Below, piece after piece: positions 56,137-64,000 of a DNA stretch of 64,000 nucleotides (the first letter of the stretch is position 1; each line of letters begins with the position of its first letter). Source of the DNA: Vibrio fortis (lineage in GTDB: Bacteria; Pseudomonadota; Gammaproteobacteria; Enterobacterales; Vibrionaceae); the NCBI RefSeq assembly GCF_000695685.1, contig NZ_JFFR01000002.1, positions 558,001 through 622,000 of the forward strand, in the 5' to 3' direction. The notes below the pieces were generated by a model that saw only the letters and a list, made by a program, of their open reading frames with translations, did no database searches and was not told the origin of the DNA. The position numbers and the translations under genes were made by a program.

Positions 56137-57708
56137 TTAACGTTTCTCTGTACGCATACCCATTAGTAGGCTCAAACACATCAGCAGTAGAATAAGCGTA
56201 AACGGAAGAGCCGTCGAAATCGCACCCGCTTGCAGTGCTTGTACCGCTTCTGTGCCGCCAACCCAAAGTAGTGCTACCGCAATTGCACCTTCAAGGAACG
56301 CCCAGAACACACGCTGTGGTACTGGAGTATCAACTTTACCACCCGCAGTGATGCTATCGATTACTAACGAACCAGAGTCCGACGAAGTAATGAAGAACAC
56401 AAGTACTAGAATCACGGCAATAATCGACAGCAGCGTACCAAGCGGCAGTACATCAAACATCTGGAACATCGCTAGTGAAATATCAGTTAGACCTTCTGTA
56501 CCTAGTTGACCAATGCCGTTCACGATTTGGTCAATCGCTAAACCACCGAATACTGACATCCAGATGATAGTTACCGTCGTCGGAACAATCAGTACTGCTG
56601 TGATAAATTCACGAACGGTACGACCTTTAGAAACACGCGCGATGAACATACCTACGAATGGTGACCAAGAGATCCACCAAGCCCAATAGAATACCGTCCA
56701 GCCATGTAGCCAAGCCTCATCTTCACGACCGTGTGGGTTACTCAGTGGAATGATGTTCTCAATGTAAGCCATCAGTGTAGTTGGGATAGAGCCCAGCGTT
56801 ACTGCGTAGCCAATCAAGCCAACTAAGATTAGTAGCAAGAACGCCACCAGCATGTTGATGTTACTGATGACTTTTACACCACCGTCGATACCACGCAGTA
56901 CCGAAACAACGGCAAGCAGAGTCACGACACTGATCACGATAACTTGCAGTGACAGTCCAGCTTCAATACCAAATACATGTTGGATACCTGATGCAGCTTG
57001 CTGTGCGCCTAGGCCAAGAGATGTAGCTAGGCCAAACAGCGTTGCCAGTACCGCTAAGATATCAACGATGTGACCAGCCCAACCCCATGCGCGATCGCCT
57101 AAAATCGGATAGAAGATAGAACGAATCGAAAGCGGAAGACCTTTGTTGTAGGTAAAGAATGCCAAAGACAGAGCAACCACACCGTAAATAGCCCATGGGT
57201 GAAGACCCCAGTGGTACATAGTTGCACCCATCGCCAAGCGGGCTGCTTCTGGTGTGTTAGGCTCAACGCCAAGCGGCGTCTCATACCAGCCAGTGAAGTA
57301 TGCTGCTGGCTCTGCCACACTCCAGAACATTAGACCAATACCCATACCTGCGGCGAACAGCATTGCCAACCAAGACATGAATGAGTAATCAGCCGTTGCG
57401 TCGTTACCACCTAAACGAATCTTACCAAACGGAGAAACGATCAAGCCTAGGCAGAAAATAACGAAAATGTTACCAGACCAGATGAATAGCCAATCGAACG
57501 AGTTGATGATTTGCCATTTAACACCATCTAATGCCGCCTTAGCCGACGCGGTATCTGTAATCAATATCCCAATTAAAAACAGCGCAATAAGACCCGCGCT
57601 GATACCAAAAACAGGGTTATGAACATCAAAGCCCCATTTTTGTACATTATCTTGACCTACCGTGTAATCGGTACTGTCGATACTGTATTTATCTATACCT
57701 TTAGTCAT
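56137..57708 (-). CDS. BCCT family betaine/choline/carnitine transporter
   Basis: A 523-residue carrier with about twelve membrane helices. Family marks: AAGMGIGLMFWSVAEPAAYF, HWGLHPWAIYGVVALSLAFF, the signature region FYWAWWISWSPFVGMFIARVSKGRTVREF, and FFITSSDSGSLV. The tryptophans of the substrate cage (WAWWISWSP) are intact. It imports a trimethylammonium or DMSP-like compound for osmoprotection, driven by sodium or protons. Glycine in the GMGIG site is compatible with sodium coupling. GAGGGATA precedes the ATG. Substrate uncertain. Confidence 0.93.
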   Translation of the reverse strand: MTKGIDKYSIDSTDYTVGQDNVQKWGFDVHNPVFGISAGLIALFLIGILITDTASAKAALDGVKWQIINSFDWLFIWSGNIFVIFCLGLIVSPFGKIRLGGNDATADYSFMSWLAMLFAAGMGIGLMFWSVAEPAAYFTGWYETPLGVEPNTPEAARLAMGATMYHWGLHPWAIYGVVALSLAFFTYNKGLPLSIRSIFYPILGDRAWGWAGHIVDILAVLATLFGLATSLGLGAQQAASGIQHVFGIEAGLSLQVIVISVVTLLAVVSVLRGIDGGVKVISNINMLVAFLLLILVGLIGYAVTLGSIPTTLMAYIENIIPLSNPHGREDEAWLHGWTVFYWAWWISWSPFVGMFIARVSKGRTVREFITAVLIVPTTVTIIWMSVFGGLAIDQIVNGIGQLGTEGLTDISLAMFQMFDVLPLGTLLSIIAVILVLVFFITSSDSGSLVIDSITAGGKVDTPVPQRVFWAFLEGAIAVALLWVGGTEAVQALQAGAISTALPFTLILLLMCLSLLMGMRTEKR

Positions 57709-58036
57709 TATCCCTCTCTACGGGGTATTACTAATTTAGTAACATCCCTAATCATATTTGTGACTAAAAAAACAAACCAGAACATTCAACCCAAGTAGAG
57801 CAAGTTCGTTGTCACAACAATTCAAATACTTGGATGCCTGAAGTTTAGCAGGTTAAGCTGTTGTTTTCAGTAAACCAGAGGTAGTTCGCTGAGTTTTCAT
57901 CCAAATACGACGGAATTACTCGATTTTATGACTAAAAAAAGACCGAACACATCGGTCTAATTAATTAAATTACTTTTAGGTCAAAGTATTTTTATACTTC
58001 AAATGCACTTTTTCGATAACGGTAGTTAGAGATTAA
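57709..58036. other. 328 bp gene-free stretch between BCCT and two-component genes
   Basis: It holds the terminator at 57934-57958 and presumably the BCCT promoter next to 57709. A small inverted repeat AAGTAT/ATACTT (about 57986-58001) lies nearer the response-regulator stop. Nothing else seen. Confidence 0.6.
57934..57958 (-). terminator. terminator of the two-component operon
   Basis: On the minus strand AGACCGA and TCGGTCT form a 7 bp stem around TGTGT, followed by TTTTTTTAG. Confidence 0.85.
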
Positions 58037-58675
58037 TCATTCAACAAGGCCTGAGTTAACCGCGAATTTCGCCAGCTCAGCGGTCGAATGAATGTCCAAT
58101 TTGTGCTTTATATTTTGCCTGTGCGTTTCGACCGTTCGATAGCTAATATCCAACGTCTTAGCGATGGCTTTACTGCTCTCACCTTTCGCCACCAGCTTCA
58201 ATACCGCCTCTTCTCGTCTACTCAACGGATTCTTTGCTGTTTGAGTTGGAGTGATAGGCTGAGTGAACAGAGTCTGAGTCACCTTCTCACAGAAATAGGT
58301 GGAGCCTTGATTAACGGTCTTAATCGCTTGCACCATTTTCTCAGCAGATATCTCTTTAAGCATGTAACCCACAGCACCCGACTGCATCACTTTCATGATG
58401 TATTCGCGGTTGTCGTGCATGGTTAACATCAGCACTTTGATATCCGGCGTCTCTTCTTTAATCAATCGAGTGGCATCGATGCCATTCATAATCGGCATGC
58501 TGACGTCCATCAGCACCACATCGGGTTGTAGGTCTTTCACCACTTCAACCGCTTCTAAACCATTGCTTGCAGACCCAATCACTTCGATCTTAGGCTCTAA
58601 GTGCAAACGTGCGATAAATCCATCTAATACCACTTGATGATCATCGACGATCACCACTTTAATTGGTTTATCCAT
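58037..58675 (-). CDS. NarL/LuxR-type response regulator
   Basis: A 212-residue regulator: receiver domain with VVIVDDHQVV, phosphorylation Asp near residue 57 (VVLMDVSMP) and the lysine of MLKEIS; then a LuxR-type helix-turn-helix (LSRREEAVLKLVAKGESSKAIAKTLDISYRTVETHRQNI). Its start overlaps the kinase gene by eight bases. With the kinase and the TRAP genes upstream in the same orientation, its likely targets include the dctPQM promoter. Confidence 0.93.
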   Translation of the reverse strand: MDKPIKVVIVDDHQVVLDGFIARLHLEPKIEVIGSASNGLEAVEVVKDLQPDVVLMDVSMPIMNGIDATRLIKEETPDIKVLMLTMHDNREYIMKVMQSGAVGYMLKEISAEKMVQAIKTVNQGSTYFCEKVTQTLFTQPITPTQTAKNPLSRREEAVLKLVAKGESSKAIAKTLDISYRTVETHRQNIKHKLDIHSTAELAKFAVNSGLVE

Positions 58676-60023
58676 AAACTAATCCATCTAATTTCAATAA
58701 TACGGTGATCTCTGTGCCGAAGCCCGGCTCACTTTCCAATTCAAATTCACCGCCAATAAACTCGACGCGTTCGCGCATATTGCGCAGTCCAATACCCGAC
58801 TTGCGCAGTGTTGTGCTGACATCAAAACCAACGCCGTCATCGCGTATAATCAGCTGCAACATACTGCCCAAAGGCTGAAGTGCCACTCTCACACTATTGG
58901 CACTCGCATGCTTCTCAATATTGGTCAATGACTCTTGAGCAACACGATAAAGTGTTGTTGTCACTTCTGATTTCAACTTTAAACCATTTAAACTGATTGC
59001 CGCTTCTGTCTCTATCTGAGAATGTGATTTGAAATCAATCAGCAGTGAATTCAGTGCCGCTTCAAGCCCTAAATCATCCAAAGCACTTGGACGAAGATTG
59101 TGAGAAATATGCCTCACTTCGTTAATTGCTGTCATTAACGAGTTCTGGCACTTCTCCAAATGCCGTTTTTGGGTGTCATCATCCAGTTTAGTCCCTAACA
59201 GCTCTAGGTGACATTTACTCGACACAAGTAATTGATTTATCCCATCGTGAAGTTCGCGAGCTAGATGCTTTTTCTCGTCTTCTTGGAACATCACTGTCTT
59301 ATGGGCAAGTTCTTTAAGGCTCTTGTCTGCAATACGATGTTCATGCAGGTTAACCGCGAGTGTTAGCACCACAATCACGGCCACGGTTACCGTTACAATG
59401 ACTATCATGGTGAAGAAAGTGGTTTCGATGTTGTTATTAACCGCGGACTGCATATTGGTCACTTCTTGAGAGACATCTTCAATATAGAGCCCGGTTCCTA
59501 TCATCCAATTCCATTTGCTTAGCCATGACGCGTAGCTCAGCTTAGGAACAATCTCATCGGTCGACGGTTTCTGCCACAGGTAATGGTGAAAGCCACCGCC
59601 ACTTCTTGCTTGCGCCAACAAAGACTCAATCAAGTAGTTGCCGTTTTCGTCTTGGATATGAAGAAGGTTCTCTCCCTGCAGTTCAGGCATGACAGGGTGA
59701 ACAAGATTGGTGCCAAACTCGTCATAAACAAAGAAGTAACCATCTGTGCCGTAGCGCAGTTTGCTGATGATCGCTTTGACGGCGTGCTGAGCTTCGGCTT
59801 CGTCCATATCGGGATCGTTGTAGATGTGAGAGATTGCATCAAACGCCAGATCGACCAGATCCTTTAATGCAGACTCTTTGGACTTAATCAGACTTGAATG
59901 GAACAGCTCTACCTCTTTTTCACCCAAGGTCTTAGCTTGGAAAACAGAGATCCAGCTGGTGAGAGCCATCACCAACAACAAGGGTAATAGGCTTAATAGA
60001 ATCAGTTTCGCTTTTAGAGGCAT
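58668..60023 (-). CDS. sensor histidine kinase with Cache domain
   Basis: A 451-residue membrane kinase. First helix about 5-27 (KLILLSLLPLLLVMALTSWI); periplasmic single-Cache domain with GTDGYFFVYDEFGTNLVHP and SYASWLSKWNWMIGTGLYI; second helix about 205-225. The cytoplasmic part is of the NarX/DesK group: HLARELHDGINQLLVSSKCHLELL with the phospho-His, then an ATPase domain (DDGVGFD, GIGLRNMRERVEFIGG). Cache domains of this kind bind carboxylates. Start is ATG 60023 with AAGGAG five bases upstream; an earlier GTG abuts the ribosome site. Lies 153 bp after dctM, after a terminator. Confidence 0.92.
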   Translation of the reverse strand: MPLKAKLILLSLLPLLLVMALTSWISVFQAKTLGEKEVELFHSSLIKSKESALKDLVDLAFDAISHIYNDPDMDEAEAQHAVKAIISKLRYGTDGYFFVYDEFGTNLVHPVMPELQGENLLHIQDENGNYLIESLLAQARSGGGFHHYLWQKPSTDEIVPKLSYASWLSKWNWMIGTGLYIEDVSQEVTNMQSAVNNNIETTFFTMIVIVTVTVAVIVVLTLAVNLHEHRIADKSLKELAHKTVMFQEDEKKHLARELHDGINQLLVSSKCHLELLGTKLDDDTQKRHLEKCQNSLMTAINEVRHISHNLRPSALDDLGLEAALNSLLIDFKSHSQIETEAAISLNGLKLKSEVTTTLYRVAQESLTNIEKHASANSVRVALQPLGSMLQLIIRDDGVGFDVSTTLRKSGIGLRNMRERVEFIGGEFELESEPGFGTEITVLLKLDGLVYG

Positions 60024-60107
60024 TTCCACTCCTTGGATACGTCAGCTCTATATGCTTTCATTATTTCGCTCTTTGGCCGAAACAGCCAATCTCCTTGCAG
60101 CTTAGTA

Positions 60108-60138
60108 CAAAAACAAAGCTGCCCCTAAGAGCAGCTTT
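60108..60138 (-). terminator. terminator after dctM
   Basis: AAAGCTGC and GCAGCTTT form an 8 bp stem around an 8-base loop; a GTTTTTG tail follows on the minus strand. It separates the transporter genes from the two-component genes. Confidence 0.82.
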
Positions 60139-60176
60139 ACTTTATCAAGACTTGTTAATTTTATGTAATCAGGCGA

Positions 60177-61460
60177 TCACATTCCGTAGAATTCAGGGAA
60201 TACCAATAGTGATGCGAGCACCAGTATCTGAATCCCGATAAACGGCATTACACCACGGTAAATATCACGAGTCGTCACACCTTTTGGCGCTACACCTTTC
60301 AGGTAGAACAGGCTAAATCCGAATGGTGGTGTTAAGAAAGAGGTTTGTAGGTTCATTGCGATCAAGATTGCAAACCATGTCATGTTGATGCCCATGATCT
60401 CAGCAACCGGTGCAATGATTGGTACAATGATGAAACAGATTTCAACAAAGTCGATGAAGAAACCAAGAATCAAAATAACCAACATCGTGATGATCAGGAA
60501 ACCCCACTTCTCACCCGGGATTTGTAGCATCCACTCTTCAACTAGGTAGTCACCACCAGTGTAGGTAAACGCCATAGAGAAGGCTGTTGCACCCAGCAGG
60601 ATAGCGAACACCATTGCTGTCACTTTCACTGTCTCTTTCGACGCTTCGTATACCATTGTCCAGCTAAACTGACGGTAAAGTAGCGCTAATACGATAGCAC
60701 CAGCACCACCAAGAGCGGCAGACTCTGTTGGCGTTGCAACACCGGCAAAGATTGAGCCCAATACCACAACAATCAGAGCTAAAGGCGGAATCACAGCTTT
60801 CAAAGCAGTGATAACTTCTTGCTTACGGCTGATGTTGTCGTCACTTGGGATCGCTTGCGCCGCTTCAGGGTTCATTTTTGCGTAGATAAGGATGTACAAC
60901 ACATAAGCACCAACCAATACCAAACCCGGCCATACTGCCGCTTGGAAAAGGTCACCAACAGGTACACCAAGCACATCACCTAGCAGAATAAGTACGATAG
61001 AAGGTGGGATGATCTGCCCTAGAGTACCTGAAGCACAGATGGTGCCACACGCTAACCCTTTGTCGTAGTTGTACTTAAGCATAACAGGGAGTGAAATAAG
61101 ACCCATTGCTACCACTGAAGCCCCTACTACACCTGTCGAGGCAGCAAGTAGTGCGCCTACTAAAACTGTCGAGATAGCGATACCGCCTCGTACACCACCA
61201 AACAGCTTACCCATGGATTCAAGCAACTGCTCTGCAAGACGAGTCTTCTGTAGAACCAAACCCATAAACACGAATAGTGGCACCGCCATCAACACCGTGT
61301 TTTCCATGATGGACTGGATTCGATAAGGCATGAAGGCAAACATATCCATGCCTTCGGCCCACACACCAAAAATCAACGCGATACCACCAAAGGTGAACGC
61401 AACCGGGAAGCCAAGTAGCAACGCAAACAAGGCTACAAAAAACATTACAATACCGATCAT
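60177..61460 (-). CDS. dctM: TRAP transporter large permease subunit
   Basis: A 427-residue membrane protein with about twelve helices: LLLGFPVAFTFGGIALIFGV at the N-terminus, GVVGASVVAMGLISLPVMLKY, ASGTLGQIIPPSIVLILLGD and FIDFVEICFIIVPIIAPVAE. These are standard DctM motifs. It forms the sodium-driven channel of the tripartite carrier. Start with AAGGAG six bases upstream. It lies ten bases after dctQ. Confidence 0.96.
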   Translation of the reverse strand: MIGIVMFFVALFALLLGFPVAFTFGGIALIFGVWAEGMDMFAFMPYRIQSIMENTVLMAVPLFVFMGLVLQKTRLAEQLLESMGKLFGGVRGGIAISTVLVGALLAASTGVVGASVVAMGLISLPVMLKYNYDKGLACGTICASGTLGQIIPPSIVLILLGDVLGVPVGDLFQAAVWPGLVLVGAYVLYILIYAKMNPEAAQAIPSDDNISRKQEVITALKAVIPPLALIVVVLGSIFAGVATPTESAALGGAGAIVLALLYRQFSWTMVYEASKETVKVTAMVFAILLGATAFSMAFTYTGGDYLVEEWMLQIPGEKWGFLIITMLVILILGFFIDFVEICFIIVPIIAPVAEIMGINMTWFAILIAMNLQTSFLTPPFGFSLFYLKGVAPKGVTTRDIYRGVMPFIGIQILVLASLLVFPEFYGM

Positions 61461-61470
61461 TTTTGTCTCC

Positions 61471-62004
61471 TTACTTTTGCTCGTGTGACTGAATCAGGTG
61501 TGGGTTAAATATCTTGTTCAGTGAGTGCAGCATCAGGCCAACACCACTGATTGCCATAAATAGGAATGACAATGGGATCATCGCTTTAATAATCCAGCGA
61601 TACGGCAAGCCGCCAGGATCTCCCGATGTTTCACCTAGTGAGTAACTCTCTTTGGCAAAATCAATACCGTACCAAGCTACCAACAAACAGAACGGGAACA
61701 GGAAGAATATTGTCCCTAATAAATCGATGATGGCTTGAGCACGATTGGAAAGGCGCTCATAGAACAGGTCAACACGTACGTGGCCACCCGCTTTGATAGC
61801 ATAAGGAACGCCAAGTAGGAATACGGCCGAGAATAGGTGCCATTCCATCTCCTGAAACGCAATCGACACGTCGTTAAATACATAACGCATCACAACGTCA
61901 TACACCACGTTGGCAAGCAACAAGATGAACAGGATGCTGGATAACCAGCCAAGGAAATCACCAAAACGATTAAAGGCTCGTTCGATATAAATTAGACTTC
62001 TCAT
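61471..62004 (-). CDS. dctQ: TRAP transporter small permease subunit
   Basis: A 177-residue protein with four membrane helices, matching DctQ: FNRFGDFLGWLSSILFILLLANVVYDVVMRYVFN, then EWHLFSAVFLLGVPYAIKAGGHVRVDLFYERL. It pairs with DctM in the inner membrane. It is close to dctM and lies behind dctP after a 181-base gap that contains a stem-loop. Confidence 0.94.
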   Translation of the reverse strand: MRSLIYIERAFNRFGDFLGWLSSILFILLLANVVYDVVMRYVFNDVSIAFQEMEWHLFSAVFLLGVPYAIKAGGHVRVDLFYERLSNRAQAIIDLLGTIFFLFPFCLLVAWYGIDFAKESYSLGETSGDPGGLPYRWIIKAMIPLSFLFMAISGVGLMLHSLNKIFNPHLIQSHEQK

Positions 62005-62122
62005 TCCCTACTCCATGGAATTTGAAATGGCTCCGCTCAATGCAACAGCGGAGCTGTATTAGGGGCTCTTGGCGTTTCGTTATTATTTAAGGTGAAACTG
62101 CAAAGAGGTTTTCTTGGGCTTC

Positions 62123-62153
62123 TCGGTAGCTTAAGACTCGCCCAAGCTACCGA
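62123..62153 (-). repeat. intercistronic stem-loop between dctP and dctQ
   Basis: TCGGTAGCTT and AAGCTACCGA form a perfect 10 bp stem over 11 bases, 33 bases past the dctP stop. A T run lies on the plus strand only, so on the minus strand it is more likely a stabilising or partial-termination hairpin that keeps dctP mRNA abundant relative to dctQM. Confidence 0.65.
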
Positions 62154-62185
62154 TTTTTTGGATTGCGCTTTAATACGCAAACCTA

Positions 62186-63280
62186 TTACTGTGCTTGGCT
62201 GTTTAGGTAAGCACGGTGTGAGATGTTTGACCATGGACGAACTTGCTCGATGTAAGCCGCTTGCGAAGCTTGAATCTCTTTCGCTGTTGCGTCTTTGTCA
62301 GCATGCTCTTTCAATAGGCGGTCATTCGCTTCACGAAGTGCAGTCATTACTTCAACTGGGAAGTCTTTTACCTGAACATTTGGGTACTCAGACTGGATTG
62401 AAGCCCAGTTCTTACCACTTTCGTGCTTAGATTGCGTGTACATGTCGTAAGCAGCAGTCTTCATCGCTACTTGTAGGATCGCTTTCAGGTCATCTGGTAG
62501 CTTGTTCCAAGTACGCTTGTTGATTAGGAACTGAAGCTCTGTACCTGGCTCATGCCAACCTGTGTAGTAGTAAGGTGCGATTTTGTGGAAGCCCATACGT
62601 AAATCAAGAGATGGACCTACCCACTCCAATGCATCAATCGTACGACGCTCTAGAGACGTGTATAGCTCGCCCGGTGCGATGTTTGTAGGCTTAGCACCTA
62701 GCTCTGCTAAGATTTCACCAGCGAAGCCTGGGATACGCATTTTAAGACCTTGTAGATCTTCTACTGAGTTGATCTCTTTCTGGAACCAACCACCCATCTG
62801 AGTATCTGTGTTACCACCTGGGAACGAAAGTAGGTTATGTGGAGAGTAAACCTTCTCCATCAGCTCCATACCGCCACCGTAGTAGAACCAAGCGTACTGC
62901 TCTGTTGGTAGCATACCGAAAGGCATCGAAGTGAAGTAAAGCGTGTTTGGCACCTTACCCTTCCAGTAATACGATGCAGAGTGACCCATATCGTACTGAC
63001 CAGATTTCACCATATCGAATACACCTAGTGGTGCTTTGTGTTTATTCGCAGAGTCGATACGAATTTGTAGACGACCGTTCGACATCTCTTCAGCCATCTT
63101 GGCCATGTTCTTAGTGGTGTCACCGAAAATTGGGAAGTTTGGTCCCCAAGTTTCCGCCAGTTTCAAACGATAGACCTTGTCAGCAGCTGTCGCGCCTGTA
63201 GCAACCATTGCTAAACAAGCTGTCGCGGTAACCGCTACGTTTTTAAACACTCGAGTGAGGGAGTTAGAAATAAGACTCAT
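62186..63280 (-). CDS. dctP: TRAP transporter substrate-binding protein, TakP-like
   Basis: A 364-residue periplasmic binding protein. Signal peptide (about 1-33, ending GATAAD) after MSLISNSLTRVFKN. Key parts: WGPNFPIFGDT, GGWFQKEINSVEDLQGLKMRIPG, and the helix LYTSLERRTIDALEWVGPSLD. These resemble Rhodobacter TakP, which binds 2-oxoacids such as pyruvate, and the monocarboxylate/MctP-type TRAP proteins. Substrate class is therefore 2-oxo or hydroxy monocarboxylates; inference only. I set the start at ATG 63280 with AAAGGA seven bases upstream. First gene of dctPQM. Confidence 0.92.
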   Translation of the reverse strand: MSLISNSLTRVFKNVAVTATACLAMVATGATAADKVYRLKLAETWGPNFPIFGDTTKNMAKMAEEMSNGRLQIRIDSANKHKAPLGVFDMVKSGQYDMGHSASYYWKGKVPNTLYFTSMPFGMLPTEQYAWFYYGGGMELMEKVYSPHNLLSFPGGNTDTQMGGWFQKEINSVEDLQGLKMRIPGFAGEILAELGAKPTNIAPGELYTSLERRTIDALEWVGPSLDLRMGFHKIAPYYYTGWHEPGTELQFLINKRTWNKLPDDLKAILQVAMKTAAYDMYTQSKHESGKNWASIQSEYPNVQVKDFPVEVMTALREANDRLLKEHADKDATAKEIQASQAAYIEQVRPWSNISHRAYLNSQAQ

Positions 63281-63734
63281 GTTCACGTCCTTTGTTGGGT
63301 TCAATACTCTTTCTATGAGTACTTTATGATTCAACCAAAGAATGCATCGACATCTGTTAATAAGAAATGGGAATGAGCACGCAGGCTACGCAGCCAATAA
63401 ATTCAGTATTAGACCAAAGAACTAAGTAGTAGTACGTAGGACTTTTACCCAAACAACGAAAATTAAAGAGATAGAGAAGCGATAAACGGGAGATCGCAAT
63501 GAAAAGTTCGTACGTAGTAATCTACGGCTAAAGTTAACAACATTTTACGAGAACGTGACAGACGTCGTGTAGAGTGCCAAGTGATTATGAACATAAGCAC
63601 TTATAAAATATTAAAAAAGTCTTTGTAGGTTGGATGTGCTCAGGAGCAGTAGAGAGTTTGGCAGGCGCTAGATGTAAAAAAGCCTCGATAAGATCGAGGC
63701 TTAAAACTTAGAAAGCGAATTAATTCCAAAGGAA
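63281..63734. other. 454 bp promoter region of dctP with palindromic elements
   Basis: GTACGTAG occurs twice (63432-63439 and 63510-63517). The second overlaps a perfect inverted repeat, CGTAG-TAAT-CTACG (63513-63526). These are candidate sites for the NarL-type regulator encoded downstream. The terminator at 63676-63704 belongs to the next minus-strand gene. No reading frame supported. Confidence 0.45.
63676..63704 (-). terminator. terminator of the winged-helix-like gene
   Basis: AAGCCTCGAT and ATCGAGGCTT form a 10 bp stem with a 3-base loop; TTTTTTAC follows on the minus strand. Confidence 0.92.
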
Positions 63735-64000
63735 TTAGATAGCTTTGTAGACAACCTTGTTACCTGCAAGCTGTTCTTTCGCTACTAGGTTTTCTTCAAG
63801 AAGTTTTTTCAATGCGCCTGTTGCCCATGAACCAGCTTTCGCATCTTCTTGACCAGCCGCTAGGCCGATACCTTTAGGGTTGATGCCGTCGGCATTGCTA
63901 GCAACGATGTCTAGAACTTGTTGCTGTTTAGGAGTCAGTGATACAGACGCCGCTTTTGGTGCTGCTACTGTTTTCTCTACCGCTGGTTTTGCTGCTACAG
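63735..64000 (-). CDS. winged-helix-like protein, C-terminal part (partial)
   Basis: The gene continues beyond the window; only the last 87 residues are seen. An Ala/Lys/Val/Pro-rich linker (AAKPAVEKTVAAPKAAS) leads into a compact C-terminal domain: LTPKQQVLDIVASNADG, INPKGIGLAAGQED, WATGALKKLLEENLVAK and a final strand NKVVYKAI. The helix-helix-helix-wing pattern suggests a winged helix that could bind DNA. Low-complexity linkers of this kind are typical of nucleoid-like proteins. I do not recognise the family. Confidence 0.75.
   Translation of the reverse strand, partial: VAAKPAVEKTVAAPKAASVSLTPKQQQVLDIVASNADGINPKGIGLAAGQEDAKAGSWATGALKKLLEENLVAKEQLAGNKVVYKAI

Noticed and set aside
63565..63590. 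TGGCAC on the minus strand upstream of dctP as a sigma54 promoter
   Set aside because: The -12 TTGC element is missing at the right distance.

Overview
The window reads as a chromosomal segment of a marine gammaproteobacterium of the genus Vibrio. The Splendidus-type clade is my best guess, but that is inference. The evidence is the thrS-infC-rpmI-rplT block with an AUU start on infC, a complete hutC/hutIGUH set, trxB-cydD-cydC, the long purC, a GlyGly-CTERM serine protease, and several conserved vibrio families of unknown function (DUF3581, DUF3334, DUF3187, DUF2797, DUF3861, DUF2798). Base composition is moderate throughout, except for an AT-rich stretch around 43.0-45.5 kb.

Layout. 0-4.4 kb: end of a coniferyl-aldehyde-type dehydrogenase gene with its TetR regulator, an Asp/Glu racemase, a leucine-rich-repeat protein kinase, a small unknown protein and an ASCH-domain ac4C hydrolase. 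4.5-8.0 kb (minus): thrS, infC, rpmI, rplT. The thrS leader shows a hairpin that mimics a threonine anticodon arm. 8-10 kb: an outer-membrane-like protein and a Spo0M homologue. 10-16.5 kb: histidine degradation, with hutC separate and hutI-G-U-H as one tight operon; HutC-type palindromes lie before both units. 16.7-26.9 kb: mostly single conserved genes, including DUF3581, a secreted trypsin-like protease, a YdiJ-type D-2-hydroxyacid dehydrogenase, a CheC/CheX-like DUF3334 protein, an OmpA-type lipoprotein and a membrane Sel1/J-domain protein. 27-36.6 kb: an SOS-controlled SulA-like protein with a full LexA box, purC with a PurR box, an HrpB-type helicase, malic enzyme, SanA and a DASS dicarboxylate carrier. 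36.7-43 kb: a diguanylate cyclase, DUF2797, a MarR regulator facing a DUF2798-DUF3861-SnoaL gene row, and an overlapping pair of a PLP enzyme (VC1184 type) and a 2-oxoglutarate/iron dioxygenase.

43-45.5 kb is a sparse, AT-rich stretch with one unrecognised coiled-coil membrane protein, the best candidate here for acquired DNA. 45.5-50.2 kb holds trxB and cydDC, with a possible Fur box before cydD. 50.9-53.9 kb encodes three envelope or periplasmic proteins in a row: an exported one-cysteine Tpx-like peroxidase, an unknown lipoprotein and azurin. 54-63.3 kb (minus): a dCache chemoreceptor, a BCCT transporter, a two-component system with a Cache-domain kinase, and a DctPQM TRAP carrier of the 2-oxoacid (TakP-like) type, probably controlled by that two-component system. 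The window ends inside a winged-helix-like protein gene.

I found no tRNA, rRNA, CRISPR array, insertion sequence or prophage. Family names come from reading the proteins by eye; no database search was possible.
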